Shown here in pieces: positions 38,211 to 47,891 of a stretch of 64,000 nucleotides of DNA (position 1 is its first letter; every line of letters begins with the position of its first letter). The position numbers and the translations under genes were made by a program. The notes beneath the pieces were generated by a model. It was given only the letters and a program-made list of their open reading frames with translations, made no database searches and was not told the DNA's origin. This DNA comes from Gammaproteobacteria bacterium (GTDB lineage Bacteria; Pseudomonadota; Gammaproteobacteria; Steroidobacterales; Rariloculaceae): contig JAJEGN010000022.1 in the NCBI GenBank assembly GCA_022819855.1, positions 62,001 through 126,000 of the forward strand, in the 5' to 3' direction.

Positions 38211-40517
38211 TCAGAAGCGGTAGCCGACTCTCAGCCCGCTTGTGCGCGGCGCCTGGAACATCTTGGTGCAACCGACAACTGTTCCCGGCCGGGCGCCATG
38301 TCCCTGGTTGCCGCAACTGGACGCAGACTGGACGAGTTCGTCTTCGATATTGCGTACATAAACCTCGCCGAACCAGCCATTGTCGTCGGCTTCCCAGAAC
38401 AGACTGAGATTCGAACGCGTATAGTCATCCTGAAAATCGACTTCCAGGCCATGCGGACGTGTCTTGTACCTGGACTTGTACGTGATCTGCAGCCTTGGCG
38501 TCAGCGTTCCGTTCATGACACTCCATTCGACCGGCACCCAGGAGACGTTGATGCTCCGGTCGGGCGCATTGAGCACGGTGTCGCCCGATACATCAAGGAC
38601 GTTGGGGCCGGCACGGATCGGATCGGGCAGATTGGTGAACTCGCCATAGTGGGCATTGAGCAGACCGATGCCAAAATCGAGACGCCCTCCGGAGTCGCCG
38701 TAAAGCAGCGAGGTTTCAATTTCGACGCCGGAGATATCGACGTTCGTCGCATTGACGGCGGTATTCGTGGGAACGCCGCCGATGACGCGAACGACCGACT
38801 CGACCTTGCTGGCATAGTCATTGAGAAAGGCGGCGATGCTTATTCGTCCCCGACCGTCCATGAAGGTGCCCTTGAAGCCGACTTCGAATGCATTGACGGT
38901 TTCGGGATCGTAGATATCCAGCATGAAGACGCCTGCCCGGGGATTACTGCCGGGGCCGGCGCTGCCACGGTTGAAACCGCCGGCCTTGTAGCCGGTGCTG
39001 AATTTCACATAGAACATGGAATTGTCACCGGCGGCGAAATCGAGCCCGACGTCGTAGGTCGTTTCATTCCATGAGGGGTTCGCAACCTGCGCCCGGTAGG
39101 GCGGCCCCAGGATAGTACCGGGCTCCGTTATCCATACGCGGAAATAGCTGCCCGCGCTCGGATCGGACGCGATGCCGCCCTTGTCCTTTTCGTCGTCGGT
39201 ATAGCGCACGCCAGCCCTGAAGGTAACCACATCGCTGAGGTCGTAGCTCAGATTGCCAAACACGGCCTGCGATTCGATCGACAGATCGCGGTCGATGAAA
39301 TTGACGTTCAGATGATTTCCGCCAAACGCGAAGGAATTTGGCTGGAACATGAAGTTCCCGTTGATCTCTTCATCGAGATAATAGAGACCGGCAATCCATT
39401 GGAGCGGCCCGTCGGCGTTCGACGTCAGCCGCAACTCGGCGTTGATCGATTCGGATTTCGTCGTTTCCCGCACACCGCCGTTCAGCGGGAGGCCGTTGAT
39501 GATCTCGCCCCAGCTTGCGCCGGTGTTGTAATCGCGCTCGTGCTCGCGAGAGGCAACGAGTGCGGTCAGATCGAAGTTCTCGAAGCTGGAAGTGAGCTCG
39601 AACTTGAAATTGGTATCTGAATTATCCCGGAAGCTCTGCTGTTCGCCAGCCGGCCGCCAGGTCTGCGGCAACAGCGAAACATCGCCGGGATCGCCCGTAA
39701 TGCCAAGGCCGACATTGCAGAATATATCGGAGGGGCAAGCCACGCCAATCGTGTTGTTACCGATGGCATCCTTGTTGTAATAGTCAGCCGTAAGCAAAAG
39801 TGACGTTGCGTCGCCAATATTCCAGAGCAGATGTGCGCGAACACCGATATCGTCCGCATCGTTCAGGTCCTCAACGAGCGGCCCGTTATCGAAATATCCA
39901 TCGTGTTTCTGGTAAGTGAACGCCAACCTCGCGGCGAAACTGTCGGAAACCGGCAGATTGAAGGCGCCCTGGGCGTTGGTGGTGCTGTAGTTGCCCAAGC
40001 CCAGTTCGAGATTACCGCTGTAGCCATCGAAATTTGGTTTGTTGGTTATGACATTTACCACGCCCGTCGTGCTGTTGCGGCCATACAGGGTGCCCTGCGG
40101 TCCGCGCAGCACCTCGATCCGCTCGACGTCATAGAAATACGCTGCAACACCTGACATTCTCGGAATGTTCGCGCCGTCCATGAACATCGGCGTGGTCGCA
40201 TCGTCCGTATTGCGGCGCTCATTCTGCGAAACGCCACGGATCGCAATATACGTTGCATCGCGGGCGCCTTCGGTACCGATCGTCAGATTCGGTACGGCGT
40301 CCCCAAGACCAAGCGAATCCAGGACGCCCCGCTGCTGGAGCTCATCGCCGGTAATCGCCGTCACCGAAATCGGCGCATCGGTCAGTGCTTCCGCGCGCCG
40401 GTTCGCCGTGACGATGACCTCTTCCAGTACGTTCTGCGCGAGTGCTGCAGGGGGAGCAGCCATGACAAGCGCCACTCCTGCATGAAACGCCTTTCGACTT
40501 GATCTGCTGAATTTCAC
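38211..40517 (-). CDS. TonB-dependent outer-membrane receptor
   Basis: The product is 768 aa. The signal peptide ends AAPPAALAQ. The TonB-box/plug region starts LEEVIVTANRRAEALTDAPISVTAI, and the plug has RGVSQNERR and VLRGPQGTLYGRNSTTGVVN. The barrel ends in the aromatic terminus GLRVGYRF. It imports a large or scarce ligand across the outer membrane. It is very similar throughout to the receptor at 45530-47830. Between the two lie a haem/propeller gene and a dehalogenase-like gene on the opposite strand. The divergent AT-rich region 40518-40879 holds its promoter. The ligand is unknown. Confidence 0.93.
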   Translation of the reverse strand: MKFSRSSRKAFHAGVALVMAAPPAALAQNVLEEVIVTANRRAEALTDAPISVTAITGDELQQRGVLDSLGLGDAVPNLTIGTEGARDATYIAIRGVSQNERRNTDDATTPMFMDGANIPRMSGVAAYFYDVERIEVLRGPQGTLYGRNSTTGVVNVITNKPNFDGYSGNLELGLGNYSTTNAQGAFNLPVSDSFAARLAFTYQKHDGYFDNGPLVEDLNDADDIGVRAHLLWNIGDATSLLLTADYYNKDAIGNNTIGVACPSDIFCNVGLGITGDPGDVSLLPQTWRPAGEQQSFRDNSDTNFKFELTSSFENFDLTALVASREHERDYNTGASWGEIINGLPLNGGVRETTKSESINAELRLTSNADGPLQWIAGLYYLDEEINGNFMFQPNSFAFGGNHLNVNFIDRDLSIESQAVFGNLSYDLSDVVTFRAGVRYTDDEKDKGGIASDPSAGSYFRVWITEPGTILGPPYRAQVANPSWNETTYDVGLDFAAGDNSMFYVKFSTGYKAGGFNRGSAGPGSNPRAGVFMLDIYDPETVNAFEVGFKGTFMDGRGRISIAAFLNDYASKVESVVRVIGGVPTNTAVNATNVDISGVEIETSLLYGDSGGRLDFGIGLLNAHYGEFTNLPDPIRAGPNVLDVSGDTVLNAPDRSINVSWVPVEWSVMNGTLTPRLQITYKSRYKTRPHGLEVDFQDDYTRSNLSLFWEADDNGWFGEVYVRNIEDELVQSASSCGNQGHGARPGTVVGCTKMFQAPRTSGLRVGYRF

Positions 40518-40879
40518 AACAACACCCCTGTTTTAGTTATTTGGTTGAATGTTTTTGCCAGAGAACAAATGCCGCGCCGAGTCCGCAAAACAACCGACAA
40601 CTGCTTTCTGTTGTGCGCCAGCGACAACACGCAGCCTTACAGATTGCATTCAACGGTAGCTTACAGAATCAAGCGGAGTCAACACACAGAGCCGACAACG
40701 CTTGACACTGCGGATACCCATCCTGATACTGGATCGTTCGAATTTGCAAGGTATCGACATTTTGCAAAGAATATTGTCAGATATTCTTACAATCCGTATT
40801 CAACGACGCATTCGAGGTTGAAGAAACCTGATTCGACAATACGAACAAGGAGACTAAGCGCTCTGACGGGGGGCACACC
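40518..40879. promoter_or_regulatory. AT-richer divergent promoter region
   Basis: This 362-nt gap is visibly richer in A+T than its surroundings and carries the promoters of the TonB receptor (minus) and the haem/propeller gene (plus). On the plus strand TTGACA (40702-40707), a 17-nt spacer and GATACT (40725-40730) form a plausible sigma-70 promoter. Downstream are two TTTGCAA direct repeats and the inverted repeat AGAATAT-N6-ATATTCT (40768-40787), a possible operator. I see no gene here. Confidence 0.5.
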
Positions 40880-42700
40880 ATGAGACCGATATTCTGGTTA
40901 GCGCTTGGCAGCGTTGCGTTTACGGCAGCATGCGAGAGCCAAATGTCCGCAGACACCGATGCCGCAAGCGATGCGCGTGCACCGGTCGACCTCACTGATC
41001 TTCAGGCGACTCTCGAGCGCGGTTCCGAGCTCTTCAGAGGCGTTGGCGCCTGCGCCGATTGTCACGGCGACCTCGGCGAAGGACTGGACGGACCTTCACT
41101 GAGCTTCGGGCCGACCGCATACGACATCTACTATCAGCTCAACACGAATCCCGAGATGGCCGAGTCCCGCGACGACATGCGGGCAAGCAACGATGAAATC
41201 GTCGCTTTGGCCGCTTACGTATTCGACCTGACGGGCGGCAACGTGACGGCCGAAGTCATCGCCGAGAACATCAACTCGGTGGCCAACGCGCGCGAGTTCG
41301 ACGAATTCGTACCCGAGACTTACCTGCTTTCGGCGTACGATCAGGGTATTGCCGTCATAGAAGATCAGGACGAGGCGCTCAGCAACTGGCAGCGTCGCGC
41401 GCAAACCGGCAACATCATGCGCACCTTCCAGAGCCAGGTCGTCGCCACGTGGGATCCCGGCGAGCCGAAATTCGAACCCGAACCGGGCAAGGTCTATTTC
41501 TACGAGAACACCGGCGCCAACAGGCCACCCGGATACGAGCAGGAGGGCCAACCCTCGAACAGCGTCATCGTCGGCGATGCCCAGACGAAGGAAGTCATCG
41601 CCTCATACCAGTTCCCGCCGGAGCTCCGCACCTCGATGCACGCGACGGCAGTGACGCCCGACGGCCGCTACGTCTACATTCCGGGACCGCGGCCGCTGCT
41701 CGAAGGTGAAACCCAGCAGACGACCTCCGGCACGCAACTGCGTTATGCCATTCCCGGTCTCGACAGCTCCGCGACGATCATCAAGGCGGATGCGCTGACA
41801 CTGCAGCCCGTCGAGCAGGTCGTCGTCGGCGGCAGAATGCACCACGCACAGATCTTCCAGGACCGCTACATGCTCGTCGACACCTTCGGACGCGAAGACG
41901 ACGGGCTCGACGTGTTCCTCATGGATCCCGAGACGAACGAGATCATCGGCGGCGTGCGCGACGAGGAACTCGGCGGATCGACCTACACGGCGTTCACCGA
42001 CAACGAGCTCATCTACATCCTCATGGAGCCTGCCGGTTACGGGAGCAGCACCGCTGGCGGGTATCTGGCGGCGCTCCGCTACAACCAGGGCGAGTACACG
42101 GCACTGCGTTCCTTCTGGGTCGCGGTGCTGGACCCCGAGACCTGGGAGGTCGTGCGGGAATACCCCTACCGCGGTTTTCGCTCGAGCTGGATCACGATCG
42201 ATTCGGCGAGCGAGTACATGTACGTTCCGGCGAGCGCGAACGCGTATGTCAACAAGATCAACCTTGCCACGGGCGCGACGGTGTGGACGACACCAACAGG
42301 CACCGGCCCCTATGGCGCAACGCTGAACGCGGACGAGTCCGAACTCTGGGTCGCGGACAAGGGCGAGACGACCGGCATGTTCGGTCGCACGCTCACCGTC
42401 GTCGACGTGGTCACCGGCCGTCCGATCGACACGCTCTTTGCCGGTTACCAGATAGACCACGTTCTGCTGTCACCCAACGGACGCGAGATCTGGGGCACCA
42501 GCAACAAGGACGGCCAGGTCTATGTCTGGGACGCCGAAACGCGCGAACAAACGCATGTGATCGACATGCCGAACTTCGGTGACGCGCACGGGCTCGTCTT
42601 CGTCTGGTACGACGATGACGGCGTACCTCACGTCGTTCGCGATCAGGGCGGGTTCCACAGCGGCATCAATCCGACGCTGGGCCGGCCACTGGAATACTGA
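40880..42700 (+). CDS. Cytochrome c plus beta-propeller lipoprotein
   Basis: The product is 606 aa. The signal ends in the lipobox FTAAC. A cytochrome c module follows with GACADCHGDLG (haem motif C-A-D-C-H, about residue 59) and a helical FSFGPTAYDIYY region. From about residue 190 the chain becomes a YncE-like propeller (TAVTPDGRYVYIPGP, STYTAFTDNELIYILM, GTGPYGATLNADESELWVADKG, DHVLLSPNGREIWGTSNKDGQVYVWD). It probably transfers electrons in the periplasm. It precedes the dehalogenase-like gene by about 125 nt on the same strand and could be its partner. Confidence 0.8.
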   Translation: MRPIFWLALGSVAFTAACESQMSADTDAASDARAPVDLTDLQATLERGSELFRGVGACADCHGDLGEGLDGPSLSFGPTAYDIYYQLNTNPEMAESRDDMRASNDEIVALAAYVFDLTGGNVTAEVIAENINSVANAREFDEFVPETYLLSAYDQGIAVIEDQDEALSNWQRRAQTGNIMRTFQSQVVATWDPGEPKFEPEPGKVYFYENTGANRPPGYEQEGQPSNSVIVGDAQTKEVIASYQFPPELRTSMHATAVTPDGRYVYIPGPRPLLEGETQQTTSGTQLRYAIPGLDSSATIIKADALTLQPVEQVVVGGRMHHAQIFQDRYMLVDTFGREDDGLDVFLMDPETNEIIGGVRDEELGGSTYTAFTDNELIYILMEPAGYGSSTAGGYLAALRYNQGEYTALRSFWVAVLDPETWEVVREYPYRGFRSSWITIDSASEYMYVPASANAYVNKINLATGATVWTTPTGTGPYGATLNADESELWVADKGETTGMFGRTLTVVDVVTGRPIDTLFAGYQIDHVLLSPNGREIWGTSNKDGQVYVWDAETREQTHVIDMPNFGDAHGLVFVWYDDDGVPHVVRDQGGFHSGINPTLGRPLEY

Positions 42701-42825
42701 AAAAAGTCCGGGCGCGACGAAAGGCGCGCCCGCGACAGACCCTTTGGAACTGAAGGCGCGGCGCAGTCTTCCCGCACGGAGTGCCCGACGACCGCCCGAC
42801 CCTGCGTGCATTTGTTGGAAGCAAT

Positions 42826-45363
42826 ATGGCATTACTCAGAGAAGAGAACTCGAATCGCCCGTTTCACTTCGGACCGTATCCCTTCGAAACGCTGGCGCGA
42901 AGTCCGGAGATCGAGGCGCAGGAAGCCGGCAGCGCCGCGCAGCCGCAGTTTCCCCTTGAGGTCAACGGGAGTGCGTTGGCAAGCATCGCACGGACCTATG
43001 CGAGCCGCTTCCTGAGCTTGCGAGACGGTGAGCTGGAACACGGCAGAGCCGCGGTCCCCGAGGATCTCGCCACTCGCAGCATGGACGTCAAGGGGCTGTG
43101 TCTCTTCCTCGATGCCGCTCACGTAGGAATCTGCAAGGTTCCCGCGAGCGCCTGGTACCCGAACCAGGAGAGGACCGAACAGCAATACGGCGTCGTGATC
43201 GTCGTCGAGGACGGCCGCATGCCCGAGCAGGGCGAGATGGCGTATCGCTGGCTCGATGGCGCCGCAAAGGACATCAGCCGGATGCGCGGTACCGAGATCG
43301 CGGTGAGCCTGGCAGCCTACCTTCGAACTCTGGGGTTCTCGGCGACCGTACAGTCAGCCTACGAAACCGACGTCGATCTCGACAAGCTGGCCGTCCTTTC
43401 CGGCGTTGCGGCCCGTCGCGGCGACAACATTGTCAGCCCTTACCTCAGCGACGGGATCACCGTAACGGCGGTAACGACGGAGTACCCGCTCGCAGTCGAT
43501 CAGCCGCTCGCATCGAACAAGCCGGCGAACAGGGGATTGAAGTACTGGCGCGGCATCAATGGCGCGCTGTCGGGCCGGGAACGCAACCGCCGCGCACGCC
43601 GTCCGTTGCACATGAGCCGCTACCCGATGGAACAGGTGAAACGGGTAGACCGGCCCACCACATTGATCATCGACGACGAAGTACCGCGCGTACCCAAACG
43701 CGCCGATGGCTTTGCCCGCGCGACGATGGGGGATTTCGGCAAGAAGGCGAAGGCAGCGGGTTTCAGCGGGATGATGAAATCTCCCCACAACACCGGGATC
43801 ATGGCGCCGATGCCAACGATGGTGCCCTACCAGAACGGCGAGGTTGCCGACTCCGTTTCGTCTGACTGCAGCGATCCGGCAAATAACGCCAGGGCCATCC
43901 GATCGCTGGCCTATCACATGGGCGCCGACCTCGTCGGTATCTGTGAAGTGCCGGATTACGCCTGGTATTCACACAAGAGCGACGGTGAACCCATCGAGCC
44001 CTACCATCGCTACGCGATCTGCATGCTCATCGATCAGGGCTTCGAAACGATGGAGGGCGCGAGCGGCGATGACTGGATCTCCGCCGCACAGTCGATGCGC
44101 GCCTACACGCGCGGCGGAGAGATTGCCGGCGTCATGGGCGAGTTCATCCGCGGTCTGGGATTTCCTGCGCGCGCGCAGACGGCCGCCGACGGCGATGTGC
44201 AGCAGATCCCCCTGTTGCTCTGGGCGGGTCTCGGAGAACTGAGCCGGATCGGCGAGCTTGTCCTCAATCCCTATGTCGGACCGCGCTTCAAATCGGTCGT
44301 GCTGACGACGGACATGCCGCTGGAAGTGGACAAGCCCATCGATTTCGGGCTGCAGTACTTCTGTTCGAATTGCCTGAAGTGTTCGCGCGAATGCCCGGTC
44401 AATGCCATGTCGTTCGGCGACAAGGTGATGTTCAACGGCTATGAAATGTGGAAGCCGGACATTGAGCGCTGCGTCAGCTATCGTCTTACGAACCACAAGG
44501 GATCCATGTGCGGGCGCTGCATGAAGATGTGCCCGTTGAACAAGATCCCCAGCGTCGACGGGCCGCTCGTGCATCGCATCGGCACATGGCTCGGCGTCAA
44601 CGCCCGCTGGCTCAAGCCCGTCCTCGTGCCCATCGCCGTCTATTTCGATGACAAGCTCGGCTACGGGAAGCGCAATCCGAACAAGAAATGGTGGGTGGAC
44701 ATGGAACTCGTCGACGGCGCCGGCCAGCCGCCTGCCAGGGGTTCCAACGAACGCGACCTGGATCTGGGCGACCTGACGAAGAGGGCGAGCAAGCAGAAAA
44801 TCGCATACTACCCGGCCAATGTGATGCCGCCGCCGGATTCCGACGACGCCTTTCCCGCGGATCGCAAGGCGGCCATCGCCATCGTGAAGGAGATGGAAAC
44901 GCCGGCGCAGGCCCGGGCGCGTGTCGCGGCAGGCGGTGCGACACCGGCGATGTATTTCGCACCCCGGCAGCAATCGTCCGATCAGGAAGCTGCAAGACCG
45001 CGCCCAGCGCCCGTTGTCGCAAGCGGACCGCCCGCGGGCCTCGGTCGATGGCAGCTCGTACTCAAGACGCCGATGGGCGAGCGTACGCCCGTCATAGAGA
45101 TCATGGAATCCGGCTCCGGTTGCAGCGGCACGGTCACCGACGAAACGGGCACCCGCGAACTGTTCGATGTAAGCGCCCACGGCGACGAGCTTGAGTTCTC
45201 GGCCGAAGTGAAGTCACCGATGGGCAAGATGAAGCTCCGGTTCATGGCCTCGATCAGCGGCGACAGCCTGACCGGAAAGGTCAAGACCCCCATGGGCAGG
45301 AACCCGTTCGGCGGCGAACGGCTCCCGGCTGAGGAAACGGAGACCGCAGAGGCGGCCGGCTAG
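42826..45363 (+). CDS. Reductive-dehalogenase-like iron-sulfur protein with internal duplication
   Basis: The product is 845 aa from the ATG at 42826, which has GGAAG 5 nt upstream; a GTG at 42781 is possible. Two RdhA/QueG-like halves are recognisable (AHVGICKVPASAWY and ADLVGICEVPDYAWY; LRTLGFSATVQSA and IRGLGFPARAQTA). Only the second continues into two cluster-binding motifs (C513xxC516xxC519xxxC523P, and C549 with C562xxC565xxxC569P). The first half is a repeat lacking clusters. A C-terminal beta domain of about 90 aa (LVLKTPMGERTPV, VKSPMGKMKLRF, GKVKTPMGRN) is unusual for dehalogenases. No Tat signal or membrane segment is seen, so it may be cytoplasmic. A cobalamin-dependent dehalogenase or other corrinoid reductase is inferred. 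Confidence 0.8.
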   Translation: MALLREENSNRPFHFGPYPFETLARSPEIEAQEAGSAAQPQFPLEVNGSALASIARTYASRFLSLRDGELEHGRAAVPEDLATRSMDVKGLCLFLDAAHVGICKVPASAWYPNQERTEQQYGVVIVVEDGRMPEQGEMAYRWLDGAAKDISRMRGTEIAVSLAAYLRTLGFSATVQSAYETDVDLDKLAVLSGVAARRGDNIVSPYLSDGITVTAVTTEYPLAVDQPLASNKPANRGLKYWRGINGALSGRERNRRARRPLHMSRYPMEQVKRVDRPTTLIIDDEVPRVPKRADGFARATMGDFGKKAKAAGFSGMMKSPHNTGIMAPMPTMVPYQNGEVADSVSSDCSDPANNARAIRSLAYHMGADLVGICEVPDYAWYSHKSDGEPIEPYHRYAICMLIDQGFETMEGASGDDWISAAQSMRAYTRGGEIAGVMGEFIRGLGFPARAQTAADGDVQQIPLLLWAGLGELSRIGELVLNPYVGPRFKSVVLTTDMPLEVDKPIDFGLQYFCSNCLKCSRECPVNAMSFGDKVMFNGYEMWKPDIERCVSYRLTNHKGSMCGRCMKMCPLNKIPSVDGPLVHRIGTWLGVNARWLKPVLVPIAVYFDDKLGYGKRNPNKKWWVDMELVDGAGQPPARGSNERDLDLGDLTKRASKQKIAYYPANVMPPPDSDDAFPADRKAAIAIVKEMETPAQARARVAAGGATPAMYFAPRQQSSDQEAARPRPAPVVASGPPAGLGRWQLVLKTPMGERTPVIEIMESGSGCSGTVTDETGTRELFDVSAHGDELEFSAEVKSPMGKMKLRFMASISGDSLTGKVKTPMGRNPFGGERLPAEETETAEAAG

Positions 45364-45529
45364 CCGGGGCATTGATGCGTTGGCCTCAACCCGTGCGGCT
45401 GATAACGCAGCACTGTGGCGGCGTTCAACCAGCCGCGCCTCCTCATCGTTAGGCTCTCCTCCGTCAGCAAAGGACGAAGGAGGACCTGACACAAGCTGTA
45501 GAGCCGTCGGTCGTTCCTGTAGCGCTCGG

Positions 45530-47830
45530 TCAGAAACGGTAACCGGCCAGCACGCCGGCAGTGCGAGGCGCCTGAAACATCTTTGTACACGCGATCGCCG
45601 GACCACCCGTAGCAGCCGGCCTGCCACAACCCGATGCTGACTGGACAATTTCGTCCCCGAGATTTCGGACATAGACCTCGCCGTACCAACCGCTGTTCAT
45701 GGATTCCCAATACAGGCTGAGATTGGTGATCGTGTAGTCATCCTGTATGTCTACCAGCAATCCGTGTGGACGCGTCTTGTACTCTGACTTGTACGCCACC
45801 TGCAGCCTCGGGGTCAACTCTCCATTCATGGCGGACCATACGACCGGAATCCACGAGACGGAAGCACTGCGCTCCGGGGCATTGAGTACCGTCTCTCCGG
45901 AGACATCGATAACCGCCCCGCCGCCGAGAATTGGATCCGGCAGATTCGGGAACGAGCTATATTCCGCATCCAGAAGTCCCAGGCTGAAATCGATGCGGCC
46001 GCCTGAATCGCCGTAAAGTAGCGAACTCTCTACTTCGACACCCATGATGTCGACGTTGGTGGCATTGACAGCAGTGTTGGTTGGTATGCCGTTGATGACT
46101 CTGACGACCGATTCCACCTTGCTGGCATAGTCATTGTAAAACGCTGCGATGCCCAAGGTGCCGCGTCCATCGAGCACGGAGCCCTTGTAACCGAATTCGA
46201 GAGCTGACACGGTCTCCGGATCATAGATGTCCAGCATGAATACTCCCGCTCGTGGATTGCTGCCGGGGCCGGCACTGCCGCGGTTGAAACCGCCGGCCTT
46301 GTAGCCCGTGCTGTACTTGGCATAGAACATGGAGCTGTCGCTTACCGCGAAATCCAAACCGACGTCATAGGTCGTCTCGTTCCACGCGGGGTTCGCAACT
46401 TGCGCCCGGAACGGAGGTCCGAAGATCAATCCTGTCTCCGCGATACCGACTCTGAAGTAGCTGCCCGCCCCCGGATTTGACGCGATACCGCCCTTGTTTT
46501 TCTCGTCGTCGGTATACCGCAGACCCATCCTGAAAGTCACCACATCACTGAGGTCGTATGAGATATTGCCGAAGACCGCCTGCGATTCGATCGTCAGATC
46601 TCTATCGACAAAGTTGACATTCAAATGTCTGCCAATGAACGGACCGGCGGTATAAATCGGCTGGAACCTGAAATCCCCGTTGATCTCTTCATCGAGAGCA
46701 TACCAACCCGCGATCCATTGGAAGCGCCCGTCGGTATTCGAGGTAAATCGCAATTCTGCGCTCAGGGATTCGGATTTCGTCGTTTCCCGCACCCCGCCGT
46801 CAGCAGGGACCCCGTTTATGAACTCACCGAAGCTGGCGCCCGTGTTGTAATCGCGCTCGTGTTCCCGGGAAGAAATCAGCGCCGTGAGATCGAAGCTCTC
46901 GAAACTGTGATTCAGCTCGAACTTGAAATTGGTATCGCTATTGTCACGAAAACCCTGGGCACTACCGCGAAAGGCCTGCGGAATCAGTGGAATATCGCCC
47001 TCGGAACTCCTGATGCTCAAACCTATCTCGCAGGTCACATCCGGCGGACAAGGCACACCCAGCGAATTGTTGCCCACTCCTTCCTTGCTGTAATGATCCG
47101 CCGTCAAGAGGATTGAAGTGGCATCGCCGAAATTCCACAGCAGATGCCCGCGCACACCGAGATCATCCGCATCGTTATTGTTGTCGACGAGCGGCCCATT
47201 CTCGAAGTACCCGTCACGCCGAGCGTAGGTAAATGCAAACCTCCCGGCAAAGTTATCGCTGAATGGCGCGTTGAACGCGCCCGTCGCGTGGGAACTCGAG
47301 AAGTTGCCGACCCCCACTTCGATATCGCCGCCATAATCATCGAAGTTCGGCTTTCTCGTAATGAGGTTAACGACACCGGTCGTACTGTTACGACCGTACA
47401 ACGTCCCCTGAGGCCCGCGCAGAACTTCAATACGTTCGACGTCATAGAAATAGGCGGCAACGCCGGACATTCTCGGAACAGTCGCCCCATCGATGAAGAA
47501 CGGCGTGGTGGCATCATCCGTGTTACGGCGTTCGTTCTGGGAAACACCGCGGATCGCGATGTACGTTGCATCGCGGGCGCCCTCGGTGCCGATGGTCAGG
47601 TTGGGTACGACAGCTCCAAGTCCCAGCGTGTCAAATACGCCCTGGCGCTGCAGTTCATCACCGGAAATGGCCGTGACCGACAACGGCGCATCGAGGAGTG
47701 ATTCCTCGCGTCTGGTCGCCGTAACAATGATCTCTTCAATCGTCTGCTGAGCCGACGCCTGAAAAGGAACGACCAAGGCAAGCGTCACTGCTGCAGGCAG
47801 GATCTTTCGGTTGTAGTTTCTTGATGTCAC
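45530..47830 (-). CDS. TonB-dependent outer-membrane receptor
   Basis: The product is 766 aa from a GTG at 47830 (VTSRNYNRKILPAAVTLALVVPFQASAQ), with GGGAG 8 nt upstream. A plug with IEEIIVTATRREESLLDAPLSVTAI, RGVSQNERR and VLRGPQGTLYGRNSTTGVVN precedes a barrel ending AGVLAGYRF. It is co-linear and highly similar to the receptor at 38211. It is the last gene of the minus-strand group that begins at 49930 next to the IclR regulator, with a gap of 61 nt from the NTF2-like gene. The ligand is unknown but probably related to that of its paralogue. Confidence 0.92.
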   Translation of the reverse strand: MTSRNYNRKILPAAVTLALVVPFQASAQQTIEEIIVTATRREESLLDAPLSVTAISGDELQRQGVFDTLGLGAVVPNLTIGTEGARDATYIAIRGVSQNERRNTDDATTPFFIDGATVPRMSGVAAYFYDVERIEVLRGPQGTLYGRNSTTGVVNLITRKPNFDDYGGDIEVGVGNFSSSHATGAFNAPFSDNFAGRFAFTYARRDGYFENGPLVDNNNDADDLGVRGHLLWNFGDATSILLTADHYSKEGVGNNSLGVPCPPDVTCEIGLSIRSSEGDIPLIPQAFRGSAQGFRDNSDTNFKFELNHSFESFDLTALISSREHERDYNTGASFGEFINGVPADGGVRETTKSESLSAELRFTSNTDGRFQWIAGWYALDEEINGDFRFQPIYTAGPFIGRHLNVNFVDRDLTIESQAVFGNISYDLSDVVTFRMGLRYTDDEKNKGGIASNPGAGSYFRVGIAETGLIFGPPFRAQVANPAWNETTYDVGLDFAVSDSSMFYAKYSTGYKAGGFNRGSAGPGSNPRAGVFMLDIYDPETVSALEFGYKGSVLDGRGTLGIAAFYNDYASKVESVVRVINGIPTNTAVNATNVDIMGVEVESSLLYGDSGGRIDFSLGLLDAEYSSFPNLPDPILGGGAVIDVSGETVLNAPERSASVSWIPVVWSAMNGELTPRLQVAYKSEYKTRPHGLLVDIQDDYTITNLSLYWESMNSGWYGEVYVRNLGDEIVQSASGCGRPAATGGPAIACTKMFQAPRTAGVLAGYRF

Positions 47831-47891
47831 GATAACTTCTCCCGGAGTTGAATAGATCTGCTCTGGCTGCAGCGACTCTGCTGGGCAAAAG

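Noticed and set aside
42710-42731. GGGCGCG/CGCGCCC hairpin after the haem/propeller gene
   Set aside because: The poly-A run lies before the stem on the plus strand, so a terminator here would serve minus-strand transcripts, and no minus-strand gene needs one.
45364-45529. Possible terminator between the convergent dehalogenase-like and TonB genes
   Set aside because: CCTCC/GGAGG pairings exist but with bulges and no T-run; not strong enough to annotate.
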